The notes beneath the pieces were generated by a model. The model searched no databases, was not told where the DNA came from, and saw nothing but the letters and a program-made list of their open reading frames with translations. The position numbers were made by a program, and so were the translations under genes. A DNA stretch of 61,298 nucleotides from positions 35,828-97,125 of the forward strand of contig NZ_KV908332.1 in the NCBI RefSeq assembly GCF_001999765.1, in the 5' to 3' direction. The stretch is from Sinomonas mesophila (GTDB taxonomy: Bacteria; Actinomycetota; Actinomycetes; Actinomycetales; Micrococcaceae). Shown one piece after another: positions 44,414 through 52,917 of the stretch; the first letter of the stretch is position 1, and each line of letters starts with the position of its first letter.

Positions 44414-45573
44414 GCCAGACGAACGGAGCAGCACTCATGGCGCGAGCCCCCGAAGCGGGCCCGGAGATCGCGACGGCGCTCAAGGGCTTCCGCGTCGGCG
44501 TGACGTCCCACCGCCGCGCCGAGGACCTCATCGAGGCCCTCGAGCGGCGCGGCGCCGAGGTGATCCACGCGCCCGTGCTCACGATCGCGCCCGTCGACCA
44601 GGACCTCGGGGTGCTCGAGGACACGCGGCGCACCATCGAGTCCCGCCCCGACGTGTGCATCGTCACGACCGCCTACGGCATGCGCCGCTGGCTCGAGGTC
44701 GCGGACGCGGCCGGGCTCGGCGAGAGCCTCACGTCGGCGCTCAGCGCGGCGTCCCTCTACGTGCGCGGGCCCAAGGCCCGCGGCGCGGTGCGCGCGGCCG
44801 GGCTGGCCGACGTCGGGATCTCCAACGACGAGACGACGGCGACGCTCGTGGACCTCGTCCTGCGCGACGCGGGCGGGCGCCTCGACGGCAAGCGCGTGGT
44901 CATGCAGCTGCACGGCTACACGGACCGGGTCCAGCTCGACCGGCTGCGCGAGGCCGGCGCCGAGCTCATCACCGTCACGCCGTACCGCTGGGTGCGGCCG
45001 GACGGCGGCGACCGGCTCGAGGCGCTCATCGCCGCGATCTGCGCCGGGGACCTCGACGTCGTGACCTTCACGAGCGCCCCGGCGGTGGACGCCCTCTTCA
45101 GCACGGCCCACGAGCTGGGGGTCTACCCGCAGCTCATCCAGGCGATGCGGCAGCGGGTCGCGACGGCCGCCGTCGGGCCCGTCACGGCCGCGCCGCTCGA
45201 GGCCGCCGGGCTGCGCCCGTGGGTCCCCGAGCGCTTCCGCATGGGCGCCCTCATCAAGCTCGTCACGGACAACCTCGCGCGGCGCCAGGTGCGCCGGCTC
45301 ACGACGACGGCCGGCGACGTCGAGCTGCGCGGGCGCACGCTCAGCGTGGACGGCGCGGAGCTCGCGCTCCCGCCCGCGGCGATGCTCCTGTTCCGGGCGC
45401 TGTTCGACGCCGGCGGCGCCGTCGTGTCGCGCGACACGCTCACCCGCCTGCTGTCCCAGAGCGGCTCGAACCACGCGCTCGACATGGCCGTGAACCGGCT
45501 GCGCAACGCGCTCCCGCGGGCGGACATGGTGCAGACGGTGGTCAAGCGGGGGTACAGGCTGCGCGTCGTGTAG
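44410..45573 (+). CDS. hemD: Uroporphyrinogen-III synthase fused to an OmpR-type winged-helix domain
   Basis: 387 aa. The N-terminal 275 residues are a HemD domain (FRVGVTSHRRAEDLIEALERRGAEV, DVCIVTTAYGMRRWL, DVVTFTSAPAVDALF). The last 95 residues are an OmpR/PhoB-type DNA-binding domain (LRGRTLSVDGAELALPPAAM, VSRDTLTRLLSQSG, MAVNRLRNALPRADMVQTVVKRGYRL). The fusion is known in actinobacteria, where the regulatory role is unclear. The GTG overlaps the cobA stop (GTGA); ATG 44437 with GGAG upstream is an alternative start. It supplies uroporphyrinogen III for siroheme. Confidence 0.88.
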   Translation: MSQTNGAALMARAPEAGPEIATALKGFRVGVTSHRRAEDLIEALERRGAEVIHAPVLTIAPVDQDLGVLEDTRRTIESRPDVCIVTTAYGMRRWLEVADAAGLGESLTSALSAASLYVRGPKARGAVRAAGLADVGISNDETTATLVDLVLRDAGGRLDGKRVVMQLHGYTDRVQLDRLREAGAELITVTPYRWVRPDGGDRLEALIAAICAGDLDVVTFTSAPAVDALFSTAHELGVYPQLIQAMRQRVATAAVGPVTAAPLEAAGLRPWVPERFRMGALIKLVTDNLARRQVRRLTTTAGDVELRGRTLSVDGAELALPPAAMLLFRALFDAGGAVVSRDTLTRLLSQSGSNHALDMAVNRLRNALPRADMVQTVVKRGYRLRVV

Positions 45574-45663
45574 GCCGGCCCCCCGCCGTCGTGCGCCAGC
45601 AGTCGTGTGCCAGTATGGGATGACCCAGGGGTGACCCGGGACGACCCGACCGAAAGGACCGCC

Positions 45664-46362
45664 GTGTCTGCCGCTTCTGCTGAGCTGACTCCACAGGACC
45701 TCGCAGGCTACATCGACCACACCCTGCTCAAGCCCGAGGCGAGCGAGGCCGACATCCTGCGGCTGTGCAGCGAGGCGGTCCAGCACCGGTTCAAGGCCGT
45801 GTGCGTCAACCCGGTGTGGGTCAAGACGGCGGTCAAGGCCCTGCGGGGCTCGGGGGTGCTCACGTGCGCGGTCGCCGGGTTCCCGCTCGGCGCCACGCCG
45901 ACGGACGTCAAGGTCTTCGAGGCCCGCGGGGCGACGCTCGACGGCGCCGACGAGGTCGACATGGTCATCAACATCGCCGCCGCACGGGCGAACGACCGCG
46001 GTGCCCTCGTCGAGGACATCCAGGCCGTGGCGGAGGCCGTGCACGGGAGCTCGTCCATCCTCAAGGTCATCATCGAGACCTCGCTCCTGACCGACGAGCA
46101 GAAGGTCCTCGCGTGCGAGTCCGCCGTCGAGGCCGGCGCGGACTTCGTCAAGACGTCCACGGGGTTCAACGGCGGCGGGGCGACGGCCGAGGACGTCGCG
46201 CTCATGCGGGCCGCGGTGGGGCCGGTCATCGGGGTCAAGGCCTCGGGGGGCGTGCGCACGGCGGACGACGCGCGGGCTATGATTGCTGCTGGCGCCACGC
46301 GGATCGGCGCGAGCTCCGGCGTCGCGATCGTCACCGGGGGCTCGGGCGCCGCTGGCTACTAG
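45664..46362 (+). CDS. deoC: Deoxyribose-phosphate aldolase
   Basis: 232 aa TIM-barrel class I aldolase that splits 2-deoxyribose-5-phosphate to glyceraldehyde-3-phosphate and acetaldehyde. Motifs: [34 protein letters not shown], Schiff-base Lys in [14 protein letters not shown], and [12 protein letters not shown] start with AAAGGA upstream. It ends 22 bp before a small membrane protein gene. Confidence 0.94.
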   Translation: MSAASAELTPQDLAGYIDHTLLKPEASEADILRLCSEAVQHRFKAVCVNPVWVKTAVKALRGSGVLTCAVAGFPLGATPTDVKVFEARGATLDGADEVDMVINIAAARANDRGALVEDIQAVAEAVHGSSSILKVIIETSLLTDEQKVLACESAVEAGADFVKTSTGFNGGGATAEDVALMRAAVGPVIGVKASGGVRTADDARAMIAAGATRIGASSGVAIVTGGSGAAGY

Positions 46363-46384
46363 ACACTTCGCACCAGGGAGAGAC

Positions 46385-46615
46385 ATGTCCGACGATCAGA
46401 ACAAGCGCCCTCTCGAGAATGACAACAACCTGGCCGCGAGCGCCGTGGTGTTCGTCATCCTCATGGCCATCTTCCTGCTCGGGCTCTACCTCGTGCAGTT
46501 CCTGACCTTCACCTCCTGGTGGCCGATGGCAGCCCTCATCGGCCTCTTCGTCCTCGCCTACTTCATCCCGATGGCGATCATGGGCGCCTCCGACGCGGGC
46601 GAAGACCACCGCTAA
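46385..46615 (+). CDS. Small two-helix membrane protein
   Basis: 76 aa. A hydrophilic N-terminus (SDDQNKRPLENDNN) precedes two hydrophobic helices (AVVFVILMAIFLLGLYLVQF and WWPMAALIGLFVLAYFIPMA). It has a good ribosome-binding site (GGGAGAG). No family recognised with confidence; likely a conserved actinobacterial hypothetical co-transcribed with deoC. Confidence 0.75.
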   Translation: MSDDQNKRPLENDNNLAASAVVFVILMAIFLLGLYLVQFLTFTSWWPMAALIGLFVLAYFIPMAIMGASDAGEDHR

Positions 46616-46621
46616 CCCCCG

Positions 46622-46695
46622 TTTCCCGGGTACATATCTCGACGCCCTTCCCCACTTCCGGGTCCGCATCTGGACACGGATTCCGCGTTTCGGGA
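46622..46695 (-). repeat. 32-bp 3'-end repeat, copy B (two units)
   Basis: Reading the minus strand, boundary motifs TCCCGAAAC, ACCCGGAAG and ACCCGGGAA begin at 46695, 46663 and 46631, exactly 32 bp apart. The second unit ends GGGCGTCGAGATATGT. Lies just downstream of the small membrane protein gene. Confidence 0.75.
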
Positions 46696-46735
46696 GCAGG
46701 ACCCACCCGGGGCTCGGGCGGATGCCACACAGCAG

Positions 46736-46775
46736 ACGCCCGCGGCGGCCTCGCCCAGAGACCCGCCGCGGGCGT
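46736..46775 (+). terminator. Terminator hairpin after the deoC operon
   Basis: A perfect 13-bp stem (ACGCCCGCGGCGG / CCGCCGCGGGCGT) with a 14-nt loop, followed by TATCTGTA. Confidence 0.7.
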
Positions 46776-46847
46776 TATCTGTACCCGAGATCTGGTGCCT
46801 GTGGATAGTCCGGCGAGTGCCGCCGTCGTCCGTGGCTCAATGAAGGG

Positions 46848-47785
46848 GTGACGAACGACCCCCGCCCCACGGATCACCTCCCGACCGCCTCGTTCACCGT
46901 CCTCGACGGGCTCGCCGCCGGCCTGTCGGCGCGCGAGCTGCGCAGCCCCGGGCTCATCATCCCGAGCCGCGGGATCCGTGTGCCCGCCGAGGCCCGGGAG
47001 ACGCTCCTGGGGCGCGCCGCCCCCACACCCAGCTGCACCCGTCGACGTCCGTGAGTCACCTCAGCGCCGCGCTGCTCCACGGCATCCCGCTGCCGGCCCA
47101 CGCGCAGGACACGTCGAAGATCGACCTCGCCCGGTCGGGTGGGCAGGAGCGGCTCGGCCAACCGCGGCGGTTCGAGGTGCGCGGGCACAGGTTCCGGCTC
47201 GCGCCCGAGGATGTCATGATGCTCGACGCGACCCGGGTCACGACCCCTGCCCGGACCTGGCTCGACCTCTGCGCCGTCCGGAGCCTGACCCTCGACGACC
47301 TCATCGTCGCGGGAGACTATCTCGTCTCCGAGCACGAGCGCCTCTTCCACCCGCGCACGGCCATCGTGAAACTCGCGGACCTGAAGGCCTATGTCACCGG
47401 GAAGCGGCGCGTCCCGGGGCTGGGGCGGGCGCGGGTCGTCCTCGAGCTGGTCGCCGTCGGCGTGGATTCGCCGCAGGAGTCGCGGATCCGCCTCATGCTC
47501 GAGCGCGCGGGGCTGCCGGCCTTCACACCGAACTGCGTGGTCGTGGACCCGTGGGGCGGGGTGCTGTACGTCGACCTCGGCAACGCGCGCTACCGGGTCG
47601 CCATCGAGTACGACGGCGGGCATCACCTCGATCCGGAACAGCAGGCGCGGGACCGGAACCGTAACCGCAGGACCCAGGCCGCTGGTTGGGCGCAAGTCGT
47701 CCTCACGGCGGAAGACCTCGCGAGGGGCGAGGCGCACATCGTCGCCAAGGTCGTCGAGGCCCTCACGGCGCACGGCTGGCGCTGA
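46848..47785 (+). pseudogene. Frameshifted AbiEi/DUF559-type protein
   Basis: The first part (GTG 46848, ending at a stop at 47054) reads FTVLDGLAAGLSARELRSPGLIIPSRGIRVPAEA, the N-terminal domain of a family with AbiEi-like N-terminus and VSR-like nuclease fold C-terminus. The second part, in another frame from about 47025 to 47785, continues HTQLHPSTSVSHLSAALLHG through IEYDGGHHLDPEQQARD to the end. Adding one C to the run of five at 47020-47024 restores a single ORF of about 312 codons (AAP-HTQLHPST). Either a true frameshift, a phase-variable tract or a base-call error. The endonuclease-fold domain (EYDGGHH, RTQAAGW, VVLTAEDL) is intact. Confidence 0.75.
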
Positions 47786-47821
47786 GCTGCGGGCCGCACG
47801 CCGAACCTCGGCAGGATGCGT

Positions 47822-47863
47822 ACCCGAAATGTCGAGAACGCGTCGAGATGTGCACCCGAAAGG
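47822..47863 (+). repeat. 32-bp 3'-end repeat, copy C
   Basis: ACCCGAAATGTCGAGAACGC at 47822, ending GTCGAGATGTGC, then ACCCGAAAGG at 47854: again exactly 32 bp. Between the 3' ends of the DUF559-type gene and mfd. Confidence 0.75.
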
Positions 47864-50800
47864 TCAGGGGGTGAAGATGGCCTCCAGGACCTGGCCCGCC
47901 CAGGCGAGGATCTCGCCGTCGACGAGGTCGCGGCCGCCGATCGGCGCGGACTTGGGCTTCGGGACGAGCACCGCGTTGAGCGCCGGCTTGAACTGCGCCC
48001 CCTTGTACATCCTGGTGAGCCGCATGACCTTCGACTCGGGCAGGTCCGCGGGCGCGAACTTCACCATGTTGCCCTGGAGGGCGACGTCGGTCAGGCCGGC
48101 GGCGCGGGCCCGGACACGGAAGCGCGCCACGGCGGCGAGATACTGCACGGGCGCCGGCGGGGCGCCATAGCGGTCCTCGAGCTCCTCCATGACCTCATCA
48201 ATCCCGGCGTCGTCGGTCGCTGCGGCCAGCTTGCGGTAGGCCTCGAGCCGGAGCCGCTCCCCCGGGACGTAGTCGTGCGGCAGGTGCGCGTTGACAGGCA
48301 GCTCGATCTTCATCTCGGCCGCCTTCTCCTCGCCCTCGCCGCGGAAGTCCGCGACGGCCTCGCCGACGAGCCGGATGTAGAGGTCGAACCCGACCCCGGC
48401 GATGTGCCCGGACTGCTCGCCGCCGAGCAGGTTGCCGGCGCCTCGGATCTCGAGGTCCTTCATGGCCAGCTGCATGCCCGCGCCGAGCTCGCTGTGCGAC
48501 GCGACGGCCTTGAGCCGCTCGAGCGCGACCTCGCCGAGCGGCTTCTCGGACGGGTAGAGGAAGTACGCGTAGGCGCGCTCGCGCCCCCGGCCCACGCGGC
48601 CGCGCAGCTGGTGCAGCTGCGAGAGCCCGTACTTGTCCGCGCCGTCGACGATGAGGGTGTTCGCGTTCGAGATGTCCAGGCCAGTCTCGATGATGGTCGT
48701 GCACACGAGGACGTCGAAGCGCTTCTCCCAGAAGTCCACGATGATCTGCTCGAGCCGGCTCTCCGACATCTGCCCGTGCGCGACCTCGACACGCGCCTCG
48801 GGCACGAGCTCGCGGATCTGGGCCGCGATGCGCTCGATCGAGGAGACCCGGTTGTGCACGAAGAACACCTGCCCCTCGCGCATGAGCTCGCGCCGCACCG
48901 CCGCCGAGACCTGCTTGTTCGTGAACGGTCCCACGTAGGTCAGGACGGGGTGCCGCTCCTCGGGCGGGGTCGCGAGCGTGGACGTCTCGCGGATGCCGGT
49001 CAGGGACATCTCGAGCGTGCGCGGGATCGGCGTCGCGGACATCGCGAGGACGTCCACGTTCGTGCGCATCTTCTTGAGCGCCTCCTTGTGCTCGACGCCG
49101 AAGCGCTGCTCCTCGTCGATGATCACGAGCCCGAGGTCCTTGAACTCGACCTCCTTGGACAGGATCCGGTGCGTGCCGATGACGACGTCGACCGCGCCGC
49201 TCTTCACGCCGTCGAGCGTGTCCTTGGCCTCCTTCGCGCCCTGGAAGCGCGAGAGGGCGCGAACGCGCACGGGGAAGCCGGAGAAGCGCTCGGAGAAGGT
49301 CTCGTAGTGCTGCTGTGCGAGCAGGGTCGTGGGCACGAGGATGGCGGCCTGCTTGCCGTCCTGGACCGCCTTGAACGCGGCCCGGACGGCGATCTCGGTC
49401 TTGCCGTAGCCCACGTCGCCGGAGACGAGCCGGTCCATGGGCACCTCGCGCTCCATGTCCGCCTTGACCTCGTTGATGGTCGTGAGCTGGTCCGGGGTCT
49501 CGATGTACGGGAAGGCCTCCTCGAGCTCGCGCTGCCAGGGAGTGTCCGGCCCGAAGGCGTGCCCGCGGGAGGCCATGCGGGCCGAGTACAGCCGGATGAG
49601 CTCGCCGGCGATCTCCTTGACCGCCCTCTTCGCCTTCGACTTCGTCGCGGCCCAGTCGGCGCCGCCCATCTTGGACAGGGCCGGCGTGTCGCCGCCGACG
49701 TACCGGGTGACCTGGTCGAGCTGGTCGGTGGGGACGAAGAGCCGGTCCCCCGGGGCCCCTCGCTTGCTCGGGGCGTACTCGAGCACGAGGTACTCGCGCG
49801 CGGCGCCGTCGCTTGATCCTGCGATCTTCCTCTGCACGAGCTCCACGAACTTCCCGATCCCATGCTGCTCGTGGACGACGAAGTCGCCCGCATGCAGCGA
49901 GAGGGGGTCGACGGCGTTGCGCCGCCGGGAGGGCATCTTGCGCATGTCGCGGGTCCCCGACGCGCTGGCCCGCCCGAGCAGGTCGGCCTCGGTCAGGAGG
50001 CCCAGGCGCAGCCCGTCGAGCACGAAGCCCTTGCCGGCCGGCGCCGTCGTGATCTCGATGATCCCCGGCTCCGGCTCGCGCTCGAGGCTCTCCACGCGGC
50101 TGCACGGGATGCCCGCGTCGTGGAAGAGCTCGGCGAGGCGCTGGGCGGGGCCGGGGCCGTCGGTCGCGACGACGAGGCGCCACTCGTCCCGGACGCGGCC
50201 GCCGATGAACTGCATCATCTCGGCCACGTCGCCCTGGTAGCCGCGCGGCTCGCGCGCGGCGATCGTGACGGCGTCGACGTCGAGCACCGTCTCCTCGTCG
50301 ACGCCGAGGGAGGTCACCGACCACCACGAGACGTCGCGGGCCTGCGCCTCGTGCCGCGTGTCCGCGAGGGTCGAGAAGCTCGCGTCCTCGAGCCGGCCGA
50401 TGTGCTCCAGGTCTTCCCCGGTCCCCGCGGCACCGCTCCCCGGCCCGGCGGCGAGGCTCACGTCCAGCGGCGCGGCGCCGCCGTCGGACGCCGTGGCCCA
50501 GGCCGCGGCGAGGAACTCCTCGTTCGTCGCGGCGAGGTCGTGGGCGCGCGTGCGGACCTTCTCCGGCTCCATGAGGAGCACGAGGGAGCCTTCCGGCAGC
50601 TCGCCGATGAACGGCACCATGCGGTCCACGAGCAGCGGGGCGAGGGACTCCATGCCCTCGACGGCGATCCCGCCGGCGATCTTCTCGAGCAGCTCGTCCG
50701 CCGCGGGCAGCCGCCCCCGGAGCTTTGCCGCGCGGCTCATGACGGCGGGCGTGATGAGCAGCTCGCGGCACGGCGGGGCGTAGAGGGACGTGGGGTGGTG

Positions 50801-51559
50801 CACGTTCGGGCCCGTGAGCGAGCGCTGGTCGGCGACGGCGAACCAGCGCATCTGCTCGACCTCGTCGCCGAAGAACTCGACGCGGGCGGGGTGGTCCTCC
50901 GTGGGCGGGAAGACGTCGATGATGCCGCCGCGGACGGCGAACTCGCCACGGTGGGTCACCATGTCCACCCGCGCGTAGGCCGCGTCGGCGAGCGAGCGGA
51001 CGACGTCGTCGAACGAGCGGTCCTGGCCGACGGCGAGCGAGACCGGGGCGAGGTCGCCCAGGCCCGCGACGAGCGGCTGGAGGACGGCGCGGATGGGGGC
51101 GACGACGACCCTGAGCCTGCCCGAAGCCGCGCCCGCGCCGTCGCCGGCCCGGTCCGTGTCCGGCTGCGCGCCGGGGTGGGCGAGGCGGCGCAGGACGGCG
51201 AGCCGGCGCCCCACCGTGTCCGAGCGCGGGGAGAGCCGCTCGTGCGGCAGCGTCTCCCAGCTCGGGAACAGGGCGACGGAGCCGGGGTCGAGGTAGGCGC
51301 CGAGGGCGGAGACGAGGTCCTCGGCCTCGCGCCCCGTCGCGGTCACGGCGAGCACGACGGCGCCGGCCTCGGGGAGGTTCTCGAGCACGTCCGCGAGGAT
51401 CACCGGGCGCAGGCCCGCGGGCGCGGCGATCTGGAGGTCCTGGCTGCGGCGGGCGGCGGGCTTGGAGGCGTACTCGCGCAGCCGCGCAATGCTCGCGTCC
51501 TCCCCCACGGCCTGGCGCAGGCCCTCGAGGCTGGCGGGGCGAAGCACGTCGACGGTCAC
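47864..51559 (-). CDS. mfd: Transcription-repair coupling factor
   Basis: 1231 aa, full length. It displaces RNA polymerase stalled at lesions and recruits UvrA. In order: UvrB-like domains (SWETLPHERLSP, GGIIDVFPPT), the RNA-polymerase-interacting domain (near residue 560-610: PLSLHAGDFVVHEQHGIGKF), superfamily 2 helicase motifs GDVGYGKTEIAVRAAF, DEEQRFG, SATPIPRTL and QLRGRVGRG, then the C-terminal regulatory domain. GTG start at 51559 with GAGGAG upstream. Divergent from the vanZ-like gene. Confidence 0.97.
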   Translation of the reverse strand: MTVDVLRPASLEGLRQAVGEDASIARLREYASKPAARRSQDLQIAAPAGLRPVILADVLENLPEAGAVVLAVTATGREAEDLVSALGAYLDPGSVALFPSWETLPHERLSPRSDTVGRRLAVLRRLAHPGAQPDTDRAGDGAGAASGRLRVVVAPIRAVLQPLVAGLGDLAPVSLAVGQDRSFDDVVRSLADAAYARVDMVTHRGEFAVRGGIIDVFPPTEDHPARVEFFGDEVEQMRWFAVADQRSLTGPNVHHPTSLYAPPCRELLITPAVMSRAAKLRGRLPAADELLEKIAGGIAVEGMESLAPLLVDRMVPFIGELPEGSLVLLMEPEKVRTRAHDLAATNEEFLAAAWATASDGGAAPLDVSLAAGPGSGAAGTGEDLEHIGRLEDASFSTLADTRHEAQARDVSWWSVTSLGVDEETVLDVDAVTIAAREPRGYQGDVAEMMQFIGGRVRDEWRLVVATDGPGPAQRLAELFHDAGIPCSRVESLEREPEPGIIEITTAPAGKGFVLDGLRLGLLTEADLLGRASASGTRDMRKMPSRRRNAVDPLSLHAGDFVVHEQHGIGKFVELVQRKIAGSSDGAAREYLVLEYAPSKRGAPGDRLFVPTDQLDQVTRYVGGDTPALSKMGGADWAATKSKAKRAVKEIAGELIRLYSARMASRGHAFGPDTPWQRELEEAFPYIETPDQLTTINEVKADMEREVPMDRLVSGDVGYGKTEIAVRAAFKAVQDGKQAAILVPTTLLAQQHYETFSERFSGFPVRVRALSRFQGAKEAKDTLDGVKSGAVDVVIGTHRILSKEVEFKDLGLVIIDEEQRFGVEHKEALKKMRTNVDVLAMSATPIPRTLEMSLTGIRETSTLATPPEERHPVLTYVGPFTNKQVSAAVRRELMREGQVFFVHNRVSSIERIAAQIRELVPEARVEVAHGQMSESRLEQIIVDFWEKRFDVLVCTTIIETGLDISNANTLIVDGADKYGLSQLHQLRGRVGRGRERAYAYFLYPSEKPLGEVALERLKAVASHSELGAGMQLAMKDLEIRGAGNLLGGEQSGHIAGVGFDLYIRLVGEAVADFRGEGEEKAAEMKIELPVNAHLPHDYVPGERLRLEAYRKLAAATDDAGIDEVMEELEDRYGAPPAPVQYLAAVARFRVRARAAGLTDVALQGNMVKFAPADLPESKVMRLTRMYKGAQFKPALNAVLVPKPKSAPIGGRDLVDGEILAWAGQVLEAIFTP

Positions 51560-51641
51560 GATGACTCCTCACGAACAGCACGAAAGCCCGGACTCTGGGA
51601 CAGGGGCCGGGTGCTGTCCCAGAATAGCGCCGGCAGGCCCC

Positions 51642-51647
51642 TAGCAT
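51642..51647 (+). promoter_or_regulatory. -10 box of the vanZ-like gene, leaderless start
   Basis: TAGCAT, 7 nt before the ATG at 51655. The ATG at 51646 overlaps this box and is therefore disfavoured. Confidence 0.6.
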
Positions 51648-51654
51648 GGAGCCG

Positions 51655-52107
51655 ATGGACAAGCGCTCCGCCCTGTGGCCTCCTGCCCTCGTGTACCTGG
51701 CGGGCGTCGCCGTCGTCGTGCTGTGGCCGGATCCCGTGGACAGGCCCGCATCCGGGGATCTGGCGAATGCGATCGCGTGGCTCCACGCCGGGGGCCTGCC
51801 GCGCTGGATCGGCTACGTGCAGATCGAATGGCTCGCCAACGTGGCCTTCTTCGTCCCGTTCGGGGCGTTCGCGGTGCTCCTGGGGTTCCCTGCGTGGGCG
51901 GGCGTGCTCGCCGGCGCGGGCTTCTCCGCGGCGGCCGAGGCTGCGCAGCTGGCGCTCCTGCCCGAACGCACGGCCTCGCTCTGGGACATCGCCGCCAACG
52001 CCCTCGGAACGATGCTTGGGGCGGCCGCCGTGGCCGCCGTCGCCCGCCTCCGGTCGCGGCGTCATGGACTCCCCGGGCCGGCGCGGGGTACCGCGCGGGA
52101 GCCCTAG
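51655..52107 (+). CDS. VanZ-like membrane protein
   Basis: 150 aa with four hydrophobic segments in the VanZ layout; the conserved core is WLANVAFFVPFGAFAVLLGF, then SAAAEAAQLALLPERTASLWDIAANALGTMLGA. VanZ confers low-level teicoplanin resistance in enterococci; chromosomal homologues are of unknown function. Leaderless ATG start. The stop codon overlaps a TAGGAT box (52105-52110) that may serve the next gene. Confidence 0.85.
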   Translation: MDKRSALWPPALVYLAGVAVVVLWPDPVDRPASGDLANAIAWLHAGGLPRWIGYVQIEWLANVAFFVPFGAFAVLLGFPAWAGVLAGAGFSAAAEAAQLALLPERTASLWDIAANALGTMLGAAAVAAVARLRSRRHGLPGPARGTAREP

Positions 52108-52192
52108 GATGGGTCTCGGCTCGGGCGCCCCCCAGCGCGCCGCGCCGGTGCGGACATCCCGCCAAAACCCCAGTTCCTGACGGAAGGATCCC

Positions 52193-52696
52193 ATGGCCCT
52201 CGAAGCCAGCACCACCCTGAACCACCCCGCCGACCGCGTCGCGGCCGTCTTCACGGACGAGGCGTTCCAGCGGCACGTGAGCGAGCTCGTCGGCGGCCGC
52301 CTCGAGTCGTTCTCGGTCGATGGCGACGTGGCCGGCGCGTTCACCGCGACGGTGGTCCGCCAGGTGCCGACGCAGCGCCTCCCCGAGATCGCCCGCAAGG
52401 TCGTCGGCGAGTACCTCAACGTGACCCAGACCGAGGCCTGGACCGCCCCCGAGGCGGATGGCTCCCGCCAGGCTGACATCACGGTGAAGGTCGCCGGCGC
52501 TCCGGTGGACGTCGCCGCCATCCAGCGGCTCGCCGCCGACGGCGCGTCGACCCGCATCGAGCTCTCCGGCACCGTGAGCTCGTCCGTGCCGCTGCTCGGC
52601 GGCAAGATCGCCTCCGCGGCCGAGCCCCTCGTGGGCAAGGCGCTCAACATCCAGGCCGAGCAGGCCGACGCGTGGCTGTCCGGGCAGATCGGCTGA
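52193..52696 (+). CDS. DUF2505 domain-containing protein
   Basis: 167 aa, START/SRPBCC-like fold typical of DUF2505: MALEASTTLNHPADRVAAVFTD, a central VPTQRLPEIARKVVGEYLNVTQ, and an amphipathic C-terminus. Cytosolic, function unknown, widespread in actinobacteria. Ribosome-binding site GGAAGGA. Its stop overlaps the next start (TGATG). Confidence 0.88.
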   Translation: MALEASTTLNHPADRVAAVFTDEAFQRHVSELVGGRLESFSVDGDVAGAFTATVVRQVPTQRLPEIARKVVGEYLNVTQTEAWTAPEADGSRQADITVKVAGAPVDVAAIQRLAADGASTRIELSGTVSSSVPLLGGKIASAAEPLVGKALNIQAEQADAWLSGQIG

Positions 52697-52917
52697 TGCA
52701 GCTCCCCGTCGCCCTGTCCTGGCTGCTCATCGTGGCCGGCGTGTGGAACCTCGTCGTGTGGCCTCAGTTCCTGCGCCGCGTCATGAAGGATCCGCGCGCC
52801 CGGGACGAGCAGGGCCGGGCGACCCGGTTCCTGACCGTGCACCTGTTCCTCGTCGCGATCTCGATGACGCTCGGCGTCGCGGTCGCGATCGTGGGGATCA
52901 GGACACTCGTCAGCTGA
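52696..52917 (+). CDS. SCO4848-family small membrane protein
   Basis: 73 aa with two membrane helices. The family pattern is visible: WLLIVAGVWNLVVWPQFLRRVMKDPRA, then FLTVHLFLVAISMTLGVAVAIVGIRTL. Function unknown. Translationally coupled to the DUF2505 gene; its last 8 bp overlap the convergent acyltransferase gene. Confidence 0.85.
   Translation: MQLPVALSWLLIVAGVWNLVVWPQFLRRVMKDPRARDEQGRATRFLTVHLFLVAISMTLGVAVAIVGIRTLVS

Noticed and set aside
51646-51654. Upstream ATG (MEP) for the vanZ-like gene
   Set aside because: The ATG lies inside the -10 box TAGCAT, so it would not be transcribed.
47816-52180. Long plus-strand frames (666 and 772 codons) opposite mfd
   Set aside because: Antisense shadows of mfd with no domain content.
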